This document shows positions 46,090 to 55,071 of a stretch of DNA of 64,000 nt, piece by piece. A program made the position numbers and the translations under genes. A model generated the notes under the pieces. That model worked only from the letters and a program-made list of their open reading frames with translations. It was not told where the DNA came from and made no database searches. Positions within the stretch are counted from its first letter, which is position 1, and each line of letters opens with the position of its first letter. The stretch comes from Akkermansia sp. RCC_12PD (GTDB lineage: Bacteria > Verrucomicrobiota > Verrucomicrobiia > Verrucomicrobiales > Akkermansiaceae): contig NZ_CP143889.1 of NCBI RefSeq assembly GCF_036417355.1, positions 1,426,001-1,490,000 on the forward strand, given 5' to 3'.

Positions 46090-47472
46090 TCAGTCTTGCA
46101 AAGCCTCCAGAAGTTTGGAATGGATGCCTTCAAAGCCGCCGTTGCTCATAACCAGAATAACGTCTCCCGGCTGGGCTTTCTTGCAGACGGCGGCTACGAT
46201 TTCCTGCGCATGCCCGCCAATCAGGGCATCCTTGCCCAGCGCGGCCAGGTCGCCGGAAAGTTTATGCAGGTCCAGGCGGTCCGCCAGTGTCACCTTGTCC
46301 GGATGGTCCACGGCGGCGACCACGGGGAAGTCCGCCGTGGCGAGCGCCAGGGCCAGTTCGTTCTGGAAGATATTGCGGCGCGTGGTGTTGGAGCGCGGTT
46401 CGAAAACGGCCCAGATGCGGGCTTCTGGATAACGCTGGCGCAGGCCCAGGATGGCCTGTTTGATGGCCGTGGGGTGGTGCGCGAAGTCGTCCACGACGGA
46501 AATGCCGTTCACAACTCCCTTGACTTCCTGCCGGCGCGCGACGCCCTCAAACCGGGCCAGGGAACCCGCAAGCTGCTTGACGCTCAGCCCCGCGAACTGG
46601 GCGGCCGCGATGGCCATGGCCGCGTTGCGGATGTTGAATTCCCCGATCATGGGTACGTAATAGCGGGTGCCTTCCAGCGTGAAAAGGCTGCCGTCCGTGG
46701 AGGTTTCCACGTCCAGGATGCGGATGTTGGAACTGTCTGAAAAGCCCAGCGTCTTGACGGGGCAGGGCGCGCCCTTCGCCACGTCCAGGCAGTTGGGATC
46801 GTCTGCGTTGACCAGCGCCAGCCCGTTGCGGGGGATGATCTGGGTCAGGCGCCTGAAGCTGAGCTTGATTTCCTCCAGCGAGTTGTAAATGTCCGCGTGG
46901 TCGAACTCAATATTGTTGATGACTACGAGTTCCGGGAGGTAGTGCAGAAATTTGGAACGCTTGTCGAAGAAGGCCGTGTCGTATTCGTCCCCTTCCAACA
47001 CGGAAAAGTCGGAATCCGTGAAGCGGCCGCCGCGGCCCAGGTTGCGGGCGATGCCGCCGATCATGAAGCTGGGGTTCATTCCGGAGTCCTCCATCAGCCA
47101 CGCGAGCATGGAGGTCGTGGTGGTTTTGCCGTGCGTTCCGGTCACTACGTAGTTGCGCTTGCCGCGCAGGAAGTATTCCTTCATCGTTTCCGGCAGGGAA
47201 AGGTAGCGCAGGCGGCGCTGGAGCACGGCTTCCACTTCCTCGTTGCCGCGGCTCATGGCGTTGCCGATGACGATGACGTCCGCTTCCGCCGGGATGTTGG
47301 AGGCCCTGTAGCCCTCAAACAGCGTGATGCCTTCCTGTTCCAGAAAGGTGGACATGGGGGGATACACGTTGGCATCGGATCCGGTGACGGTATAGCCCCG
47401 GCGCGCCATGGCGGCGGCTACGGCCCCCATGGCGGTGCCGCAGATGCCCAGAAAATGAAAATGTTTGTTCAT
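46090..47472 (-). CDS. mpl: UDP-N-acetylmuramate:tripeptide ligase Mpl
   Basis: Murein-recycling ligase that joins L-Ala-gamma-D-Glu-meso-diaminopimelate to UDP-MurNAc using ATP. The 460-residue protein carries the Mpl-type opening HFLGICGTAMGAVAAAMA, GSDANVYPPMST and IIGNAMSRGN-like block (here VIVIGNAMSRGN), the ATP loop GTHGKTT at 112-118, EGDEYDTAFFDKRSKFLHY and DDFAHHPTAIKQAI, ending VMSNGGFEGIHSKLL. SDANVYPPMST and DKRSKF separate Mpl from MurC. The frame is open to 47688 but the family start is at 47472. It lies in the envelope run between the HAD gene and the OmpA-like gene. Confidence 0.96.
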   Translation of the reverse strand: MNKHFHFLGICGTAMGAVAAAMARRGYTVTGSDANVYPPMSTFLEQEGITLFEGYRASNIPAEADVIVIGNAMSRGNEEVEAVLQRRLRYLSLPETMKEYFLRGKRNYVVTGTHGKTTTTSMLAWLMEDSGMNPSFMIGGIARNLGRGGRFTDSDFSVLEGDEYDTAFFDKRSKFLHYLPELVVINNIEFDHADIYNSLEEIKLSFRRLTQIIPRNGLALVNADDPNCLDVAKGAPCPVKTLGFSDSSNIRILDVETSTDGSLFTLEGTRYYVPMIGEFNIRNAAMAIAAAQFAGLSVKQLAGSLARFEGVARRQEVKGVVNGISVVDDFAHHPTAIKQAILGLRQRYPEARIWAVFEPRSNTTRRNIFQNELALALATADFPVVAAVDHPDKVTLADRLDLHKLSGDLAALGKDALIGGHAQEIVAAVCKKAQPGDVILVMSNGGFEGIHSKLLEALQD

Positions 47473-47504
47473 GTCAGGTAAGGAATGGGTGCGCTGGATG
47501 CGTT

Positions 47505-48389
47505 TTATTTGGAAAAGGAGGGTGCGGAGACGCAGGAGTCCGCCAGGGCCCGGTCCCGGCGGCGCACGATGCCGTTGGCGATGTCCGTGACCATGCCGCC
47601 CAGCACGCGGGTCAGATGGCTGCCGGGCCTGTAGTCCGCCGGGGCGATGAAGTTCACGCGGTCGGAATTGGAAGCCAGGTTGTAGCATTTGCGGAAACTG
47701 CGGCCGGTCTGGTCTTCCGGGTTGTAGACGGCTACGGCGTGGCCGCCGTTTCTGCGCATGACGGTGAAGCAGGGAACGTCCGTAGGACCGTCCCCAATGT
47801 AGATCATGTTGGCGAAGGGGACCGGGCGCATGTCTTCCGGCATATGGTCGTTGACGTCCTGGTCGTAGTCCAGCATTCCCTTATTGATGCGGAAAAGGTA
47901 CTGTGTCTTCGTGGTATGGGAGATGACCCGCTTGGGAAAATCGATGTGGCCGTTGACCTCGCTGAATTCGCAGCCGAAGACGGCTTTGAAGTAGGGGCGC
48001 AGGGCGGACCCGTCAATCAGGGCCTTCAATCCGGAAGAAATGATGTAGTATTCAATGTTGATGCCCAGGTCCGCGTGGAGGGGGGACAGGGTCATGGACG
48101 GGAACGATTCAAAAAAATCCGGCAGTCCGGGATAGAAGGTAAGGCGCTCTCCGAGCTGGGTCAGCCGCGCATTGCTGACGCGGTCCAGGGAAAGGGCGTC
48201 CAGCAGGCTTTTCATGTAGATCAGCTCTCCGTCCCATCCTTCCCGTTCTCCGGTGGCGTTGCACCTGGTCCAGAATTCCTCAGGGGAGATGCCGAATTCC
48301 GGGAAAATGGCCTGGTCCTGCATGTAGGACGGACTCAGCGTCTGGTCATAGTCGAAAACAAGGGCGATCGTGTTTTGGGGAACGGACAT
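47505..48389 (-). CDS. HAD-superfamily phosphatase, candidate KdsC or SerB substitute
   Basis: A 294-residue HAD hydrolase. The nucleophile motif I is [13 protein letters not shown] (Asp13, Asp15, Thr17), motif II is the Ser of [12 protein letters not shown], a Lys follows (FPKRVIS), and motif IV is [13 protein letters not shown] helical cap of about 80 residues lies between motifs I and II. Classical KdsC is about 180 residues, capless and begins DVDGVLT; this differs. Yet the gene order kdsA, lptC, lptA, lptB around it is the one in which kdsC occurs elsewhere, so Kdo-8-phosphate phosphatase is a reasonable guess; phosphoserine phosphatase is another, as no serB is seen. Family sure, substrate unknown. 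Confidence 0.88.
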   Translation of the reverse strand: MSVPQNTIALVFDYDQTLSPSYMQDQAIFPEFGISPEEFWTRCNATGEREGWDGELIYMKSLLDALSLDRVSNARLTQLGERLTFYPGLPDFFESFPSMTLSPLHADLGINIEYYIISSGLKALIDGSALRPYFKAVFGCEFSEVNGHIDFPKRVISHTTKTQYLFRINKGMLDYDQDVNDHMPEDMRPVPFANMIYIGDGPTDVPCFTVMRRNGGHAVAVYNPEDQTGRSFRKCYNLASNSDRVNFIAPADYRPGSHLTRVLGGMVTDIANGIVRRRDRALADSCVSAPSFSK

Positions 48390-48412
48390 GGAAAATGAAG
48401 CGGAATGTGCGG

Positions 48413-49159
48413 TTACATGCGGAACTGGTCGCCCAGGTACTGTTTGCGGGCGATGGGGTCGTTGGCGATTTCCTCGGAAGAGCCATGCTTGATCACTTTT
48501 CCTTCAAACAGAATGTAGGCGCGGTCCACGATGTGCAGAGTTTCCCGCACGTTATGGTCTGTAATCAGGATGGAAAGCCCGTCCCTGTCGCTCAGTTCCA
48601 TGACGATTTTCTGGATGTCGGAAACGGCGATGGGGTCCACGCCGCTGAACGGTTCGTCCAGCATCAGCAGTTTAGGGTTCGTCGCCAGGGCGCGGGCTAT
48701 GGTCAGGCGGCGCTTTTCCCCTCCGGAAAGCTGGATGGCCATGGAACGGCGCAGCTTGGCGATGCCGAAGCGGTCCATCAGTTCCTGGGCTCGGTCCTTC
48801 TGCTGTTTGGCGGTCATGTCCTTGCGCGTTTGGAGGATGGCCATAAGGTTGTCTTCCACGGAAAGCCGGCGGAAGATGGATTCCTCCTGCGGCAGGTAGC
48901 CCATGCCGCGCCTGGCGCGCAGGTTCATCGGCAATTCCGTGATGTCTTCTCCGGCGAATATCACACGGCCTGCATCCGGCCGCACCAGCCCCGCCACCAT
49001 GTAAAAGGAGGTGGTCTTGCCTGCTCCGTTCGGTCCCAGCAGCCCCACGATTTCCCCGTGGCCCACGTTCAGGCTGACCTGGTCCACGACGGTCCGGGTC
49101 TTGTAGGTTTTGCAGATTCCTTCGGCGTTCAGCAGATAGTGGGAGGAAGAGTCGGTCAC
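48413..49159 (-). CDS. lptB: LPS export ABC transporter ATPase LptB
   Basis: Cytoplasmic ATPase of the LptB2FG complex that extracts lipopolysaccharide from the inner membrane. The 248-residue protein has Walker A at 42-50 (GPNGAGKTT), the LptB-type [22 protein letters not shown], signature [15 protein letters not shown], Walker [14 protein letters not shown] and [20 protein letters not shown]. Overlap of 4 bases (ATGA type) with the LptA-like gene shows tight coupling. LptF and LptG are not in the window. Confidence 0.96.
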   Translation of the reverse strand: MTDSSSHYLLNAEGICKTYKTRTVVDQVSLNVGHGEIVGLLGPNGAGKTTSFYMVAGLVRPDAGRVIFAGEDITELPMNLRARRGMGYLPQEESIFRRLSVEDNLMAILQTRKDMTAKQQKDRAQELMDRFGIAKLRRSMAIQLSGGEKRRLTIARALATNPKLLMLDEPFSGVDPIAVSDIQKIVMELSDRDGLSILITDHNVRETLHIVDRAYILFEGKVIKHGSSEEIANDPIARKQYLGDQFRM

Positions 49160-50088
49160 GGCTTGCGGGCGGTTTTTTGTTGTTTCCGTTCGGAGAGCTG
49201 CTTGTCCAGATCCCGGAAGGAGGATTTGCCTCCCTTTGGAATGTAAACATTTCCATTCCCGTAAACGCGGATGAAGCCGTCCCTGGCGTCGCTCTTGAAG
49301 AAGGAACCGCCGCGGGAAAGGGAGGGATAGTTGCCCGCAAGAATGATTTCCCCGGTATTGGCATCGTAAGTGGCCTTTTCCGCTTTTGCCGTGCAGAGGT
49401 TTCCGTCTTTATCCGTATAACGCAGCACTACGTTGCCGGAGGCCGTGACTTTTTTGATGGAATTGAAATCGAAGTTGCCGTCATTGGGCAGCACGGGCCC
49501 GGATTTGTCAATTTCCTTTCCTTCTTCCTTCTTGCGGTCGGAAGGCTTTTTCTTGCCCTTCTTTTCTACATACTGCATATAGATTTTCAAAGGGCCAGTG
49601 CAGTCCAGGGAAAATTCCGGATTGCGAACATGCACGTTTTTCATGTACACCAGCACCCCCTCTTTCATGTCAAAATACAGGCCGTCATCGTACGTTATTT
49701 CCGTGGGGGTCTCCTTGTCGGTTTTCTCCATCCCGGAATCGGCGGGTGCGGCCGTGACTTCCGCGGGGGTGGCATGAATAGAGACATTGTATTTCTGCCG
49801 GAATCCGTTGATTTGTTCGTCCACTTCCGCGTCCTGGGCATTGGAGACGGAAAGGGCTTTCTCTCCGTCTTCCGTCAGGGGGGCGGAAGGGATGGGGGCC
49901 AGGTCTTTTTCCCTTTGAGCCGTTTCTTCCGCAGTCAGGGGACGCACGATGTCTGCCGGGGGCTGGAAGGCGGGTTCGAGCATGGGGTCCAGCTCCTGGG
50001 GCAACGGCTGAACGATGTGAGACGGAATGTCGGATGCGCCGGAGGCAAGGCCTCCGGCCAAAGCCAGCAGGGTGAGAATTCGGATCAT
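49156..50088 (-). CDS. LptA/OstA-like periplasmic LPS transport protein
   Basis: A 310-residue periplasmic protein with signal peptide (MIRILTLLALAGGLASGASD). The C-terminal 180 residues have OstA/LptA-type beta-jellyroll strands: ITYDDGLYFDMKEGVLVYMKNVHVRNPEFSLDCTGPLKIY read in pieces, KKVTASGNVVLRYTDKDGNL, AEKATYDANTGEIILAGNYP and FIRVYGNGNVYI. An N-terminal linker of about 110 residues and a Lys-rich insert (KKGKKKPSDRKKEEGKE) make it larger than E. coli LptA (185). It overlaps lptB and follows the LptC-like gene by 12 bases, which supports a role in the periplasmic LPS bridge. Confidence 0.83.
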   Translation of the reverse strand: MIRILTLLALAGGLASGASDIPSHIVQPLPQELDPMLEPAFQPPADIVRPLTAEETAQREKDLAPIPSAPLTEDGEKALSVSNAQDAEVDEQINGFRQKYNVSIHATPAEVTAAPADSGMEKTDKETPTEITYDDGLYFDMKEGVLVYMKNVHVRNPEFSLDCTGPLKIYMQYVEKKGKKKPSDRKKEEGKEIDKSGPVLPNDGNFDFNSIKKVTASGNVVLRYTDKDGNLCTAKAEKATYDANTGEIILAGNYPSLSRGGSFFKSDARDGFIRVYGNGNVYIPKGGKSSFRDLDKQLSERKQQKTARKP

Positions 50089-50100
50089 GGTAAGGTGACG

Positions 50101-50580
50101 TTACTTATTGAGATTTTTTACGTGAAGGATGGTCTTGCCGGGACCCAGCAGGATACCCCGTCTGGTTTCCGTATCCAGATAAAGCCCTGCGCCCGTGGCG
50201 GAGAAATTCTCATCCCGGATGGTGGTTTTCGCGTGTGAGACAACCAGTTTCCTGTCCAGGAAGTAGGAGGCGTCACCGGAAAACAGGTGTGTAACCTGGC
50301 TGTTTTTCCCATACAGGTAGATGTTCAGGGTTTTTCCCGCGGCTTGCTGGGGAGCGACCATCGTCATGCTGGAGGCGGTCAGCAGCAGGGAAAGACGCGG
50401 CCCTTCGTATTCGGTCATGCTGATTTTGGTCAGCGTACTGCCCACGGGGAGAAGTTCCAGCATGGGCATTTTCTTATCCACCCCGGCTAGTGGAGTTTCT
50501 GCCGGCAGGGCCGTGTCTGCGGAGACCGTCATGCAGAACATGAAGGACGCCAGCGCACATGTGGATAATGGTTTCAGCAT
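50101..50580 (-). CDS. LptC/LptA-like small periplasmic protein
   Basis: A 159-residue exported protein (signal peptide MLKPLSTCALASFMFCMTVSA). The mature part looks like a short beta-jellyroll: LELLPVGSTLTKISM, YEGPRLSLLLTASSMTMV, FSGDASYFLDRKLVVSHA, and FSATGAGLYLDTETRRGILLG, the last closely matching the LptC/OstA strand pattern. It overlaps the end of kdsA by 7 bases and precedes the LptA-like gene, the place where LptC is expected. E. coli LptC keeps its membrane anchor; here the signal looks cleavable. Assignment rests on context plus short motifs. Confidence 0.72.
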   Translation of the reverse strand: MLKPLSTCALASFMFCMTVSADTALPAETPLAGVDKKMPMLELLPVGSTLTKISMTEYEGPRLSLLLTASSMTMVAPQQAAGKTLNIYLYGKNSQVTHLFSGDASYFLDRKLVVSHAKTTIRDENFSATGAGLYLDTETRRGILLGPGKTILHVKNLNK

Positions 50581-51392
50581 GAACGGACTGCCTGATGAAT
50601 GGCCTGGAGGCGTTTCAGCACGCCTTCAAGCAGGTGGAGGGGAATCTGGTTGGGACCGTCGGAAAGCGCCTTGGACGGGTTCTTGTGCACTTCCATGAAC
50701 ACGCCGTCAACGCTGCCTGTTGCCATGGCGGCAGAAGCCAGAACGGGAGCCAGCTCGCTGTCTCCGCCCGTTGTCCCGCCCAGACCGCCGGGACGCTGGA
50801 CGGCGTGCGTGGCGTCAAACACCACGGGAAAACCTTCCTGCTTCATCCAGTACAGGGAGCGCATGTCCACGACCAGGTTATTGTAGCCGAAGGTGGTGCC
50901 GCGTTCGCACATCATGAACCTGTCGCAGCCGAAAGCTCTCATCTTTTCCGCGATATTTACCGTATCCCAGGGGGCCAGAAACTGGCCTTTCTTAATGTTC
51001 ACGGCGCGTCCGCTTTTGGCGCACGCCTCCAGCAGGTCCGTCTGGCGGCACAGGAAGGCGGGAATCTGGAGCAAATCCACGTATTCGGCGGCTGTCTCCG
51101 CTTCCTGTGTGGTGTGAACGTCCGTGACGATGGGGAGATCCAGCTCTTTTCCTATTTCCGCCAGGATGCGGCAGCCTTCCTTCACGCCCGGTCCGCGGAA
51201 GGAGGTGACGGAGGTGCGGTTGGCCTTGTCGTAGGATGCCTTGAAAATCAGCGGCACGGCCATCTTTTCAGCGATGGACTTGATAGAGCGGGCCATTTCC
51301 CAGACAAAGGATTCGCATTCCAGGGAGCAGGGGCCCAGAAGGTAGAACGGCCGGGGGCCGCCGATTTCAACGGATTGAATATAAAACGACAT
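50574..51392 (-). CDS. kdsA: 3-deoxy-8-phosphooctulonate synthase KdsA
   Basis: Condenses arabinose-5-phosphate with phosphoenolpyruvate to Kdo-8-phosphate, the inner-core sugar of LPS. The 272-residue protein shows YLLGPCSLECESF, FKASYDKANRTSVTSFRGPG, DVHTTQEAE, LQIPAFLCRQTDLL, NIKKGQFLAPWD, CERGTTFGYNNLVVDMRSL, FDATHAVQRPGG and FMEVHKNPSKALSDGPNQ. It has Cys in the LQIPAFLCRQTDLL/CSLE regions; metal dependence was not judged. The start at 51392 fits the family, with an ATG at 51422 as alternative. First gene of the envelope run. Confidence 0.96.
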   Translation of the reverse strand: MSFYIQSVEIGGPRPFYLLGPCSLECESFVWEMARSIKSIAEKMAVPLIFKASYDKANRTSVTSFRGPGVKEGCRILAEIGKELDLPIVTDVHTTQEAETAAEYVDLLQIPAFLCRQTDLLEACAKSGRAVNIKKGQFLAPWDTVNIAEKMRAFGCDRFMMCERGTTFGYNNLVVDMRSLYWMKQEGFPVVFDATHAVQRPGGLGGTTGGDSELAPVLASAAMATGSVDGVFMEVHKNPSKALSDGPNQIPLHLLEGVLKRLQAIHQAVRSC

Positions 51393-51728
51393 AAGACGGA
51401 AACCTGTATGTCCCTCTATCATGACTGTTCCGGCCTCTCCGGTCAAGCCGCTATCCTGCCTCCGGCGGGAGATTCGGCCTCCGGGGGCCGTCCCGTCCGG
51501 AGTATTTTTTGAAGGAGTGCGTAATTCCATGACGGCGTGCGCAATAACAGAATTTTTCATGCCTGTGTGCCGGGGACCGGATACGGGAAACAGAAAGAAG
51601 GTGAAAGAAGAGGTATGGTATTGCCTGAATCCGGCGTTTTTGCTACAAACGGCGAATCGTTCGCCGCCTTTCCGCTCTGCTGATGACGCCGGGACTGAAC
51701 GCCATTGCCCCGCCGGGGTCTTAACGAC
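51393..51728. other. Intergenic region between kdsA and the CbiX-DUF6714 gene
   Basis: 336 bases between divergent genes; it should hold the promoter for the envelope operon and that of the plus-strand pair. The only structure noted is a perfect 7-3-7 palindrome, CGGCGAA-TCG-TTCGCCG, at 51650-51666, 62 bases before the plus-strand start. Confidence 0.45.
51650..51666. promoter_or_regulatory. GC palindrome, possible operator
   Basis: Perfect 7-3-7 inverted repeat upstream of the two-gene pair. It could be an operator or a leader hairpin; no T-run follows. Confidence 0.35.
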
Positions 51729-52982
51729 ATGCCGAGAAAGATTTACAAATTATGCGTTTCCTATGATGAGGCGGGGGCCCGGCTGCGGCAGAAGGTAGCG
51801 GAAAACGTGAAGGGAGCGAGCGATTTTGTCTGGCAGGCATCCTTCCGCGACCTGGAATCTGCGGAGCTTCCTCCCGGTGAGGGCGCAGTCTGGGTTTATC
51901 CCGTTTTCATGCAGAGCGGCAGGACGGTGACGGAAACCCTGCCGGAATTGCTGCGTTCCCTGTATGCGGAGCGCGGCTTGTCCCCGGCTCTGGAATTCCA
52001 GCCCGTATGGGGAGCGGAGCGTACATGGAACCTTGGCGTGTGGAAATCCCTGCAGAATGAATTGGAGCAGGACGCTTCCCTGCTGGTGGTGGCCCACGGC
52101 GTGACGGGAAGGGAACTGCCCCCGGAACCGTCCGATTTTCTGGAACATTCAAAAGTATGGCTGCCGAAGGGAACGGAGATGGCGCTGGCGTACTTCGGCG
52201 TCTCTCCTTCCGTGGAAGAGGTTCTTCCTTCTCTGAAGGGAAAGAAGGTGCTTGTTCTTCCATTCCTGATCGGGGAAGGCAAGCACATGAGGGAGGACAT
52301 GCCTTCTCCGGAGCTGGCGGCCAGGTTCGGCAAGGAGTTGAAGATATTGCCGCCCTTCGGCACGTTTTATTTGCAGGCGGAGCACGCGTATCGGTCGGCG
52401 GAGCCGGAAAGAGATGCGGGAAAAAAATCCGACTGGCCGGACATGACGAATCTTGAGGATGTCCGGGCATGGTATTTGCAACAATTTGAAGAGACTCAGA
52501 AAGAACTGGAACGGATACCGGGATACGGGGCAATGCGCGAAGGAGCGGCCCCCGTCATTGAGCAGATCACCAAGGCGTTTGCCGGGGTGGAACTGGGGAA
52601 CGGAATAGGACTGCTCCAGGCGGATTACAGGGATATGGGGGGATTCGGGGAGGTTTTTCGCGGACTGGCGGACAGTGATGAACGGCACGACTGGACAAAG
52701 CTGACGGACGCGATGCTGAATCATTGTTATACGGCCCTGTGCTTTACGGATCCGGAGGGTTACCGTTTTCTGGTCCCCGCATTCATGTGCTGTGATCTGC
52801 GATGCAGGATGTGGAGCTGCATGGAGGTGACGTGTCCCGAGGATTTCGCGGAATGGGGTTTGGAGGATACGGCCCTGCTCAGTGCAGACCAGCGCCGGGC
52901 CATGGAAGCCTACGTGGATTTTTGCCATTCCCACAGAGAGGAAGACGGAGAAAACAGGAAACTGCCCTGGCAATGGAATTGA
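51729..52982 (+). CDS. CbiX-like chelatase-fold protein fused to DUF6714
   Basis: A 417-residue two-part protein. Residues about 1-215 resemble the CbiX/SirB chelatase fold in two halves: VWVYPVFMQSGRTVTETLPE and LLVVAHGVTGREL then VLVLPFLIGEGKHMREDMP, with a His in each expected metal or porphyrin site (AHG, GKHMRED). From about 265 the sequence fits DUF6714: VIEQITKAFAGVELGNGIGL, DWTKLTDAMLNHCYTALCF and GYRFLVPAFMCCDLR. No cobalamin or siroheme genes are nearby. The domain pairing is unusual and the role unknown. The start is the ATG at 51729; an in-frame ATG at 51705 also exists. The stop overlaps the next gene by 10 bases. Confidence 0.75.
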   Translation: MPRKIYKLCVSYDEAGARLRQKVAENVKGASDFVWQASFRDLESAELPPGEGAVWVYPVFMQSGRTVTETLPELLRSLYAERGLSPALEFQPVWGAERTWNLGVWKSLQNELEQDASLLVVAHGVTGRELPPEPSDFLEHSKVWLPKGTEMALAYFGVSPSVEEVLPSLKGKKVLVLPFLIGEGKHMREDMPSPELAARFGKELKILPPFGTFYLQAEHAYRSAEPERDAGKKSDWPDMTNLEDVRAWYLQQFEETQKELERIPGYGAMREGAAPVIEQITKAFAGVELGNGIGLLQADYRDMGGFGEVFRGLADSDERHDWTKLTDAMLNHCYTALCFTDPEGYRFLVPAFMCCDLRCRMWSCMEVTCPEDFAEWGLEDTALLSADQRRAMEAYVDFCHSHREEDGENRKLPWQWN

Positions 52983-53644
52983 ATGGAAAAACACTGCCCG
53001 TCGAATTAAAGGCCTTTGGCTATTATCTGATTGAGCCTTTCCACGTACCCCCGGATTCCGGATTTTTCCCGGTTTCCGTCATTCTTTCCGTCAGCGATTG
53101 CCTGTGCCGCCTTCATCCGGAGATGGACTGGGGCCGGTACGGGCGTGCGGAGGAGGATTATCCCCGGAGCATGGGACTTTCCCCGCGGGAGGCGCAGCAG
53201 CTGCGCGAAGCGGCGGAAGAGTTCATGGACTGCTGGGTAGCCGACAATTTCCCCACTCTGGCGGGAGCCCGCAGCGTGCTTTCGTTATTGTCCTCCTCCG
53301 GCCGCGAATTGGAACTGGTCAGTATCTCCTTTGCCGGGGAAGATGACCGGGCCATGCGCGCGGCAGTGGAACGGGAACGCGGCGCCGCTCCGCAGGCGGA
53401 CGAGCCGGAATGCGGGGAATTCCTGGGTTTTGACATCGTGGGTTATGAATGCGGCTCCTTCCATTCCTGGCTGTGCAACGCCCTTTACAAAGACGTGGAG
53501 GAAAGTTATGAACTGAAGTTCAGTTCCTTCGGATTGCTGGAAAACGACTGGGAAGAGGTGTGCGCCATGACCGCAGCCATTCAGGGCATCGGGGAACCGG
53601 TGGTGTGGACGCCGTGCGTTGTCCGCCGTTATGCTGCGGAGTAA
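52973..53644 (+). CDS. Hypothetical acidic protein overlapping the CbiX-DUF6714 gene
   Basis: A 223-residue soluble protein with no recognised family, rich in Glu, Ser, Cys and aromatics. Visible segments are VILSVSDCLCRLHPEMDWG, EAQQLREAAEEFMDCW and GFDIVGYECGSFHSWLCNAL. The composition and DUF6714 partner recall the small SUKH-like immunity and regulatory proteins found beside toxins, but no direct match is claimed. The start lies 10 bases inside the preceding gene, so translation is probably coupled. The frame opens further upstream to 52802, where it overlaps the neighbour deeply; that part is a shadow. Confidence 0.68.
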   Translation: MELNGKTLPVELKAFGYYLIEPFHVPPDSGFFPVSVILSVSDCLCRLHPEMDWGRYGRAEEDYPRSMGLSPREAQQLREAAEEFMDCWVADNFPTLAGARSVLSLLSSSGRELELVSISFAGEDDRAMRAAVERERGAAPQADEPECGEFLGFDIVGYECGSFHSWLCNALYKDVEESYELKFSSFGLLENDWEEVCAMTAAIQGIGEPVVWTPCVVRRYAAE

Positions 53645-53664
53645 AGAAGGCTTTCCTTCCGCCG

Positions 53665-55071
53665 TTATGCCGCCTGGCGTATGGATTCGCGTTCTTCCCC
53701 GCAGTATGGGGGAAAGGGCTGTTTCATGGATTGTGCGAGCCTCTTTCTCGTGAAGAAGTAGGCAATGGCGAGCGGCACGCAGGAACCGATCCATGCGGCG
53801 GGGCTCGCCATGCTGGCCCCGGCAAAACCCAGGTACCGCGCCAGGATAATGGCGGCAAAGGCGCGCATCCCCAGCTCCATGACGCCTGCAAAGGTAGGCA
53901 CGATGCTCTGCCCCAGCCCCTGAAGCGTGTAGCGGAATACGAACAGCAGGGCCAGTACCCAGTACATGGAGGCATTGATGTTCAAATAGGTCTGGGCCAG
54001 CCTGACGACTTCCCGCTCGCCCGTCCCTACGAACAGCCGGATGAGTTCCGGTCCCCAGATGATGTTCACGACAGCTATGGCGATGCTGAATCCTACGGAC
54101 ATGAGGCTGCACTGCAGCACCCCCTGCCGGATGCGGAGCGGATTCCTGGCGCCGTAGTTCTGGGCTACGTAGGTAGCCATCGTGATGCCGAAGGACATCA
54201 TGGGCAGCGTGGCCACCATGTCGATTTTCTGGGCGGCGCTGAAGGCGGCTACGGCCTGGGCTCCCAGCCGGTTCAGCGCGAACTGCACGAGAATGGCGCC
54301 TATGGCGATGATGGATGCCTGGAAGCCCATGGGGAGGGCCAGGCGGATATGCGCCCAGAGGTAGCGGCGGCTCATGTTCCAGTCCGTCCGGGTGAGCCGG
54401 AGCATGGGAAACTTCCTGAACACGTAGATGGTGCAGAGGAGTCCGGAAACCAGCTGGGAAGTGACCGTGGCCACGGCCGCACCGGCGGGCCCCATGCCGA
54501 AACGCAGGATCAGCGCCAGGTCCAGGACGATATTCAGCACGCAGGCCAGCACCAGGAAGTAGAGAGGGGTTCTGCTGTCCCCCAGAGCGCGGATGACATT
54601 GGAAAGGAGGTTGAACAGCATGGCCGCGCCGATTCCCCAGAAAATAATGATGATGTAGGAATGGGCCGCATCCAGAATTTCCGGAGGCGTTTGCAGCAGT
54701 TCCAGCACGGGGCGGGCGAAGACGACACTCACGGCTGTCAGCAGGACGGTTGCTGCCGCGCTCAGGAGGATGCACACGGCAAAACTGCGCCGCACGGCCC
54801 GTTTGCGTCCGGCGCCGAAACGCTGGGCCGTGATAATGGAAAGGCCGGCCGTGAATCCGATCACGAACCCGAGGATGAAAAACATCAGCCCTCCCGTGCA
54901 GCCTACGGCAGCCAGGGCTTCCACACCCAGCGTCCTGCCCACGATCAGGGTGTCGGCCATGTTGTAGAATTGCTGGAACAGATTGCCGATCAGCAGGGGA
55001 ATGGTAAACAGGAAAATCAATTTGGCGGGATTGCCGCTTGTCAGAGTCTTGGTCATCCGGAGCGGACGCAT
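53665..55071 (-). CDS. MATE-family multidrug/cation efflux protein
   Basis: Inner-membrane transporter of the MATE family, 468 residues with about twelve helices in two MatE halves. Seen: LIFLFTIPLLIGNLFQQFYN with MADTLIVGRTLG, ALAAVGCTGGLMFF, GLSIITAQRFGAG, NVIRALGDSRTPLYFLVLA and, in the second half, KIDMVATLPMMSFGITMATY, AQNYGARN and FRYTLQGLGQSIVPTFAGVMELG. MATE proteins export drugs or metabolites against Na+ or H+. The exact start is uncertain: ATGs at 55071 and 55056 are both plausible. Convergent with the preceding pair, divergent from rpsB. Confidence 0.94.
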   Translation of the reverse strand: MRPLRMTKTLTSGNPAKLIFLFTIPLLIGNLFQQFYNMADTLIVGRTLGVEALAAVGCTGGLMFFILGFVIGFTAGLSIITAQRFGAGRKRAVRRSFAVCILLSAAATVLLTAVSVVFARPVLELLQTPPEILDAAHSYIIIIFWGIGAAMLFNLLSNVIRALGDSRTPLYFLVLACVLNIVLDLALILRFGMGPAGAAVATVTSQLVSGLLCTIYVFRKFPMLRLTRTDWNMSRRYLWAHIRLALPMGFQASIIAIGAILVQFALNRLGAQAVAAFSAAQKIDMVATLPMMSFGITMATYVAQNYGARNPLRIRQGVLQCSLMSVGFSIAIAVVNIIWGPELIRLFVGTGEREVVRLAQTYLNINASMYWVLALLFVFRYTLQGLGQSIVPTFAGVMELGMRAFAAIILARYLGFAGASMASPAAWIGSCVPLAIAYFFTRKRLAQSMKQPFPPYCGEERESIRQAA

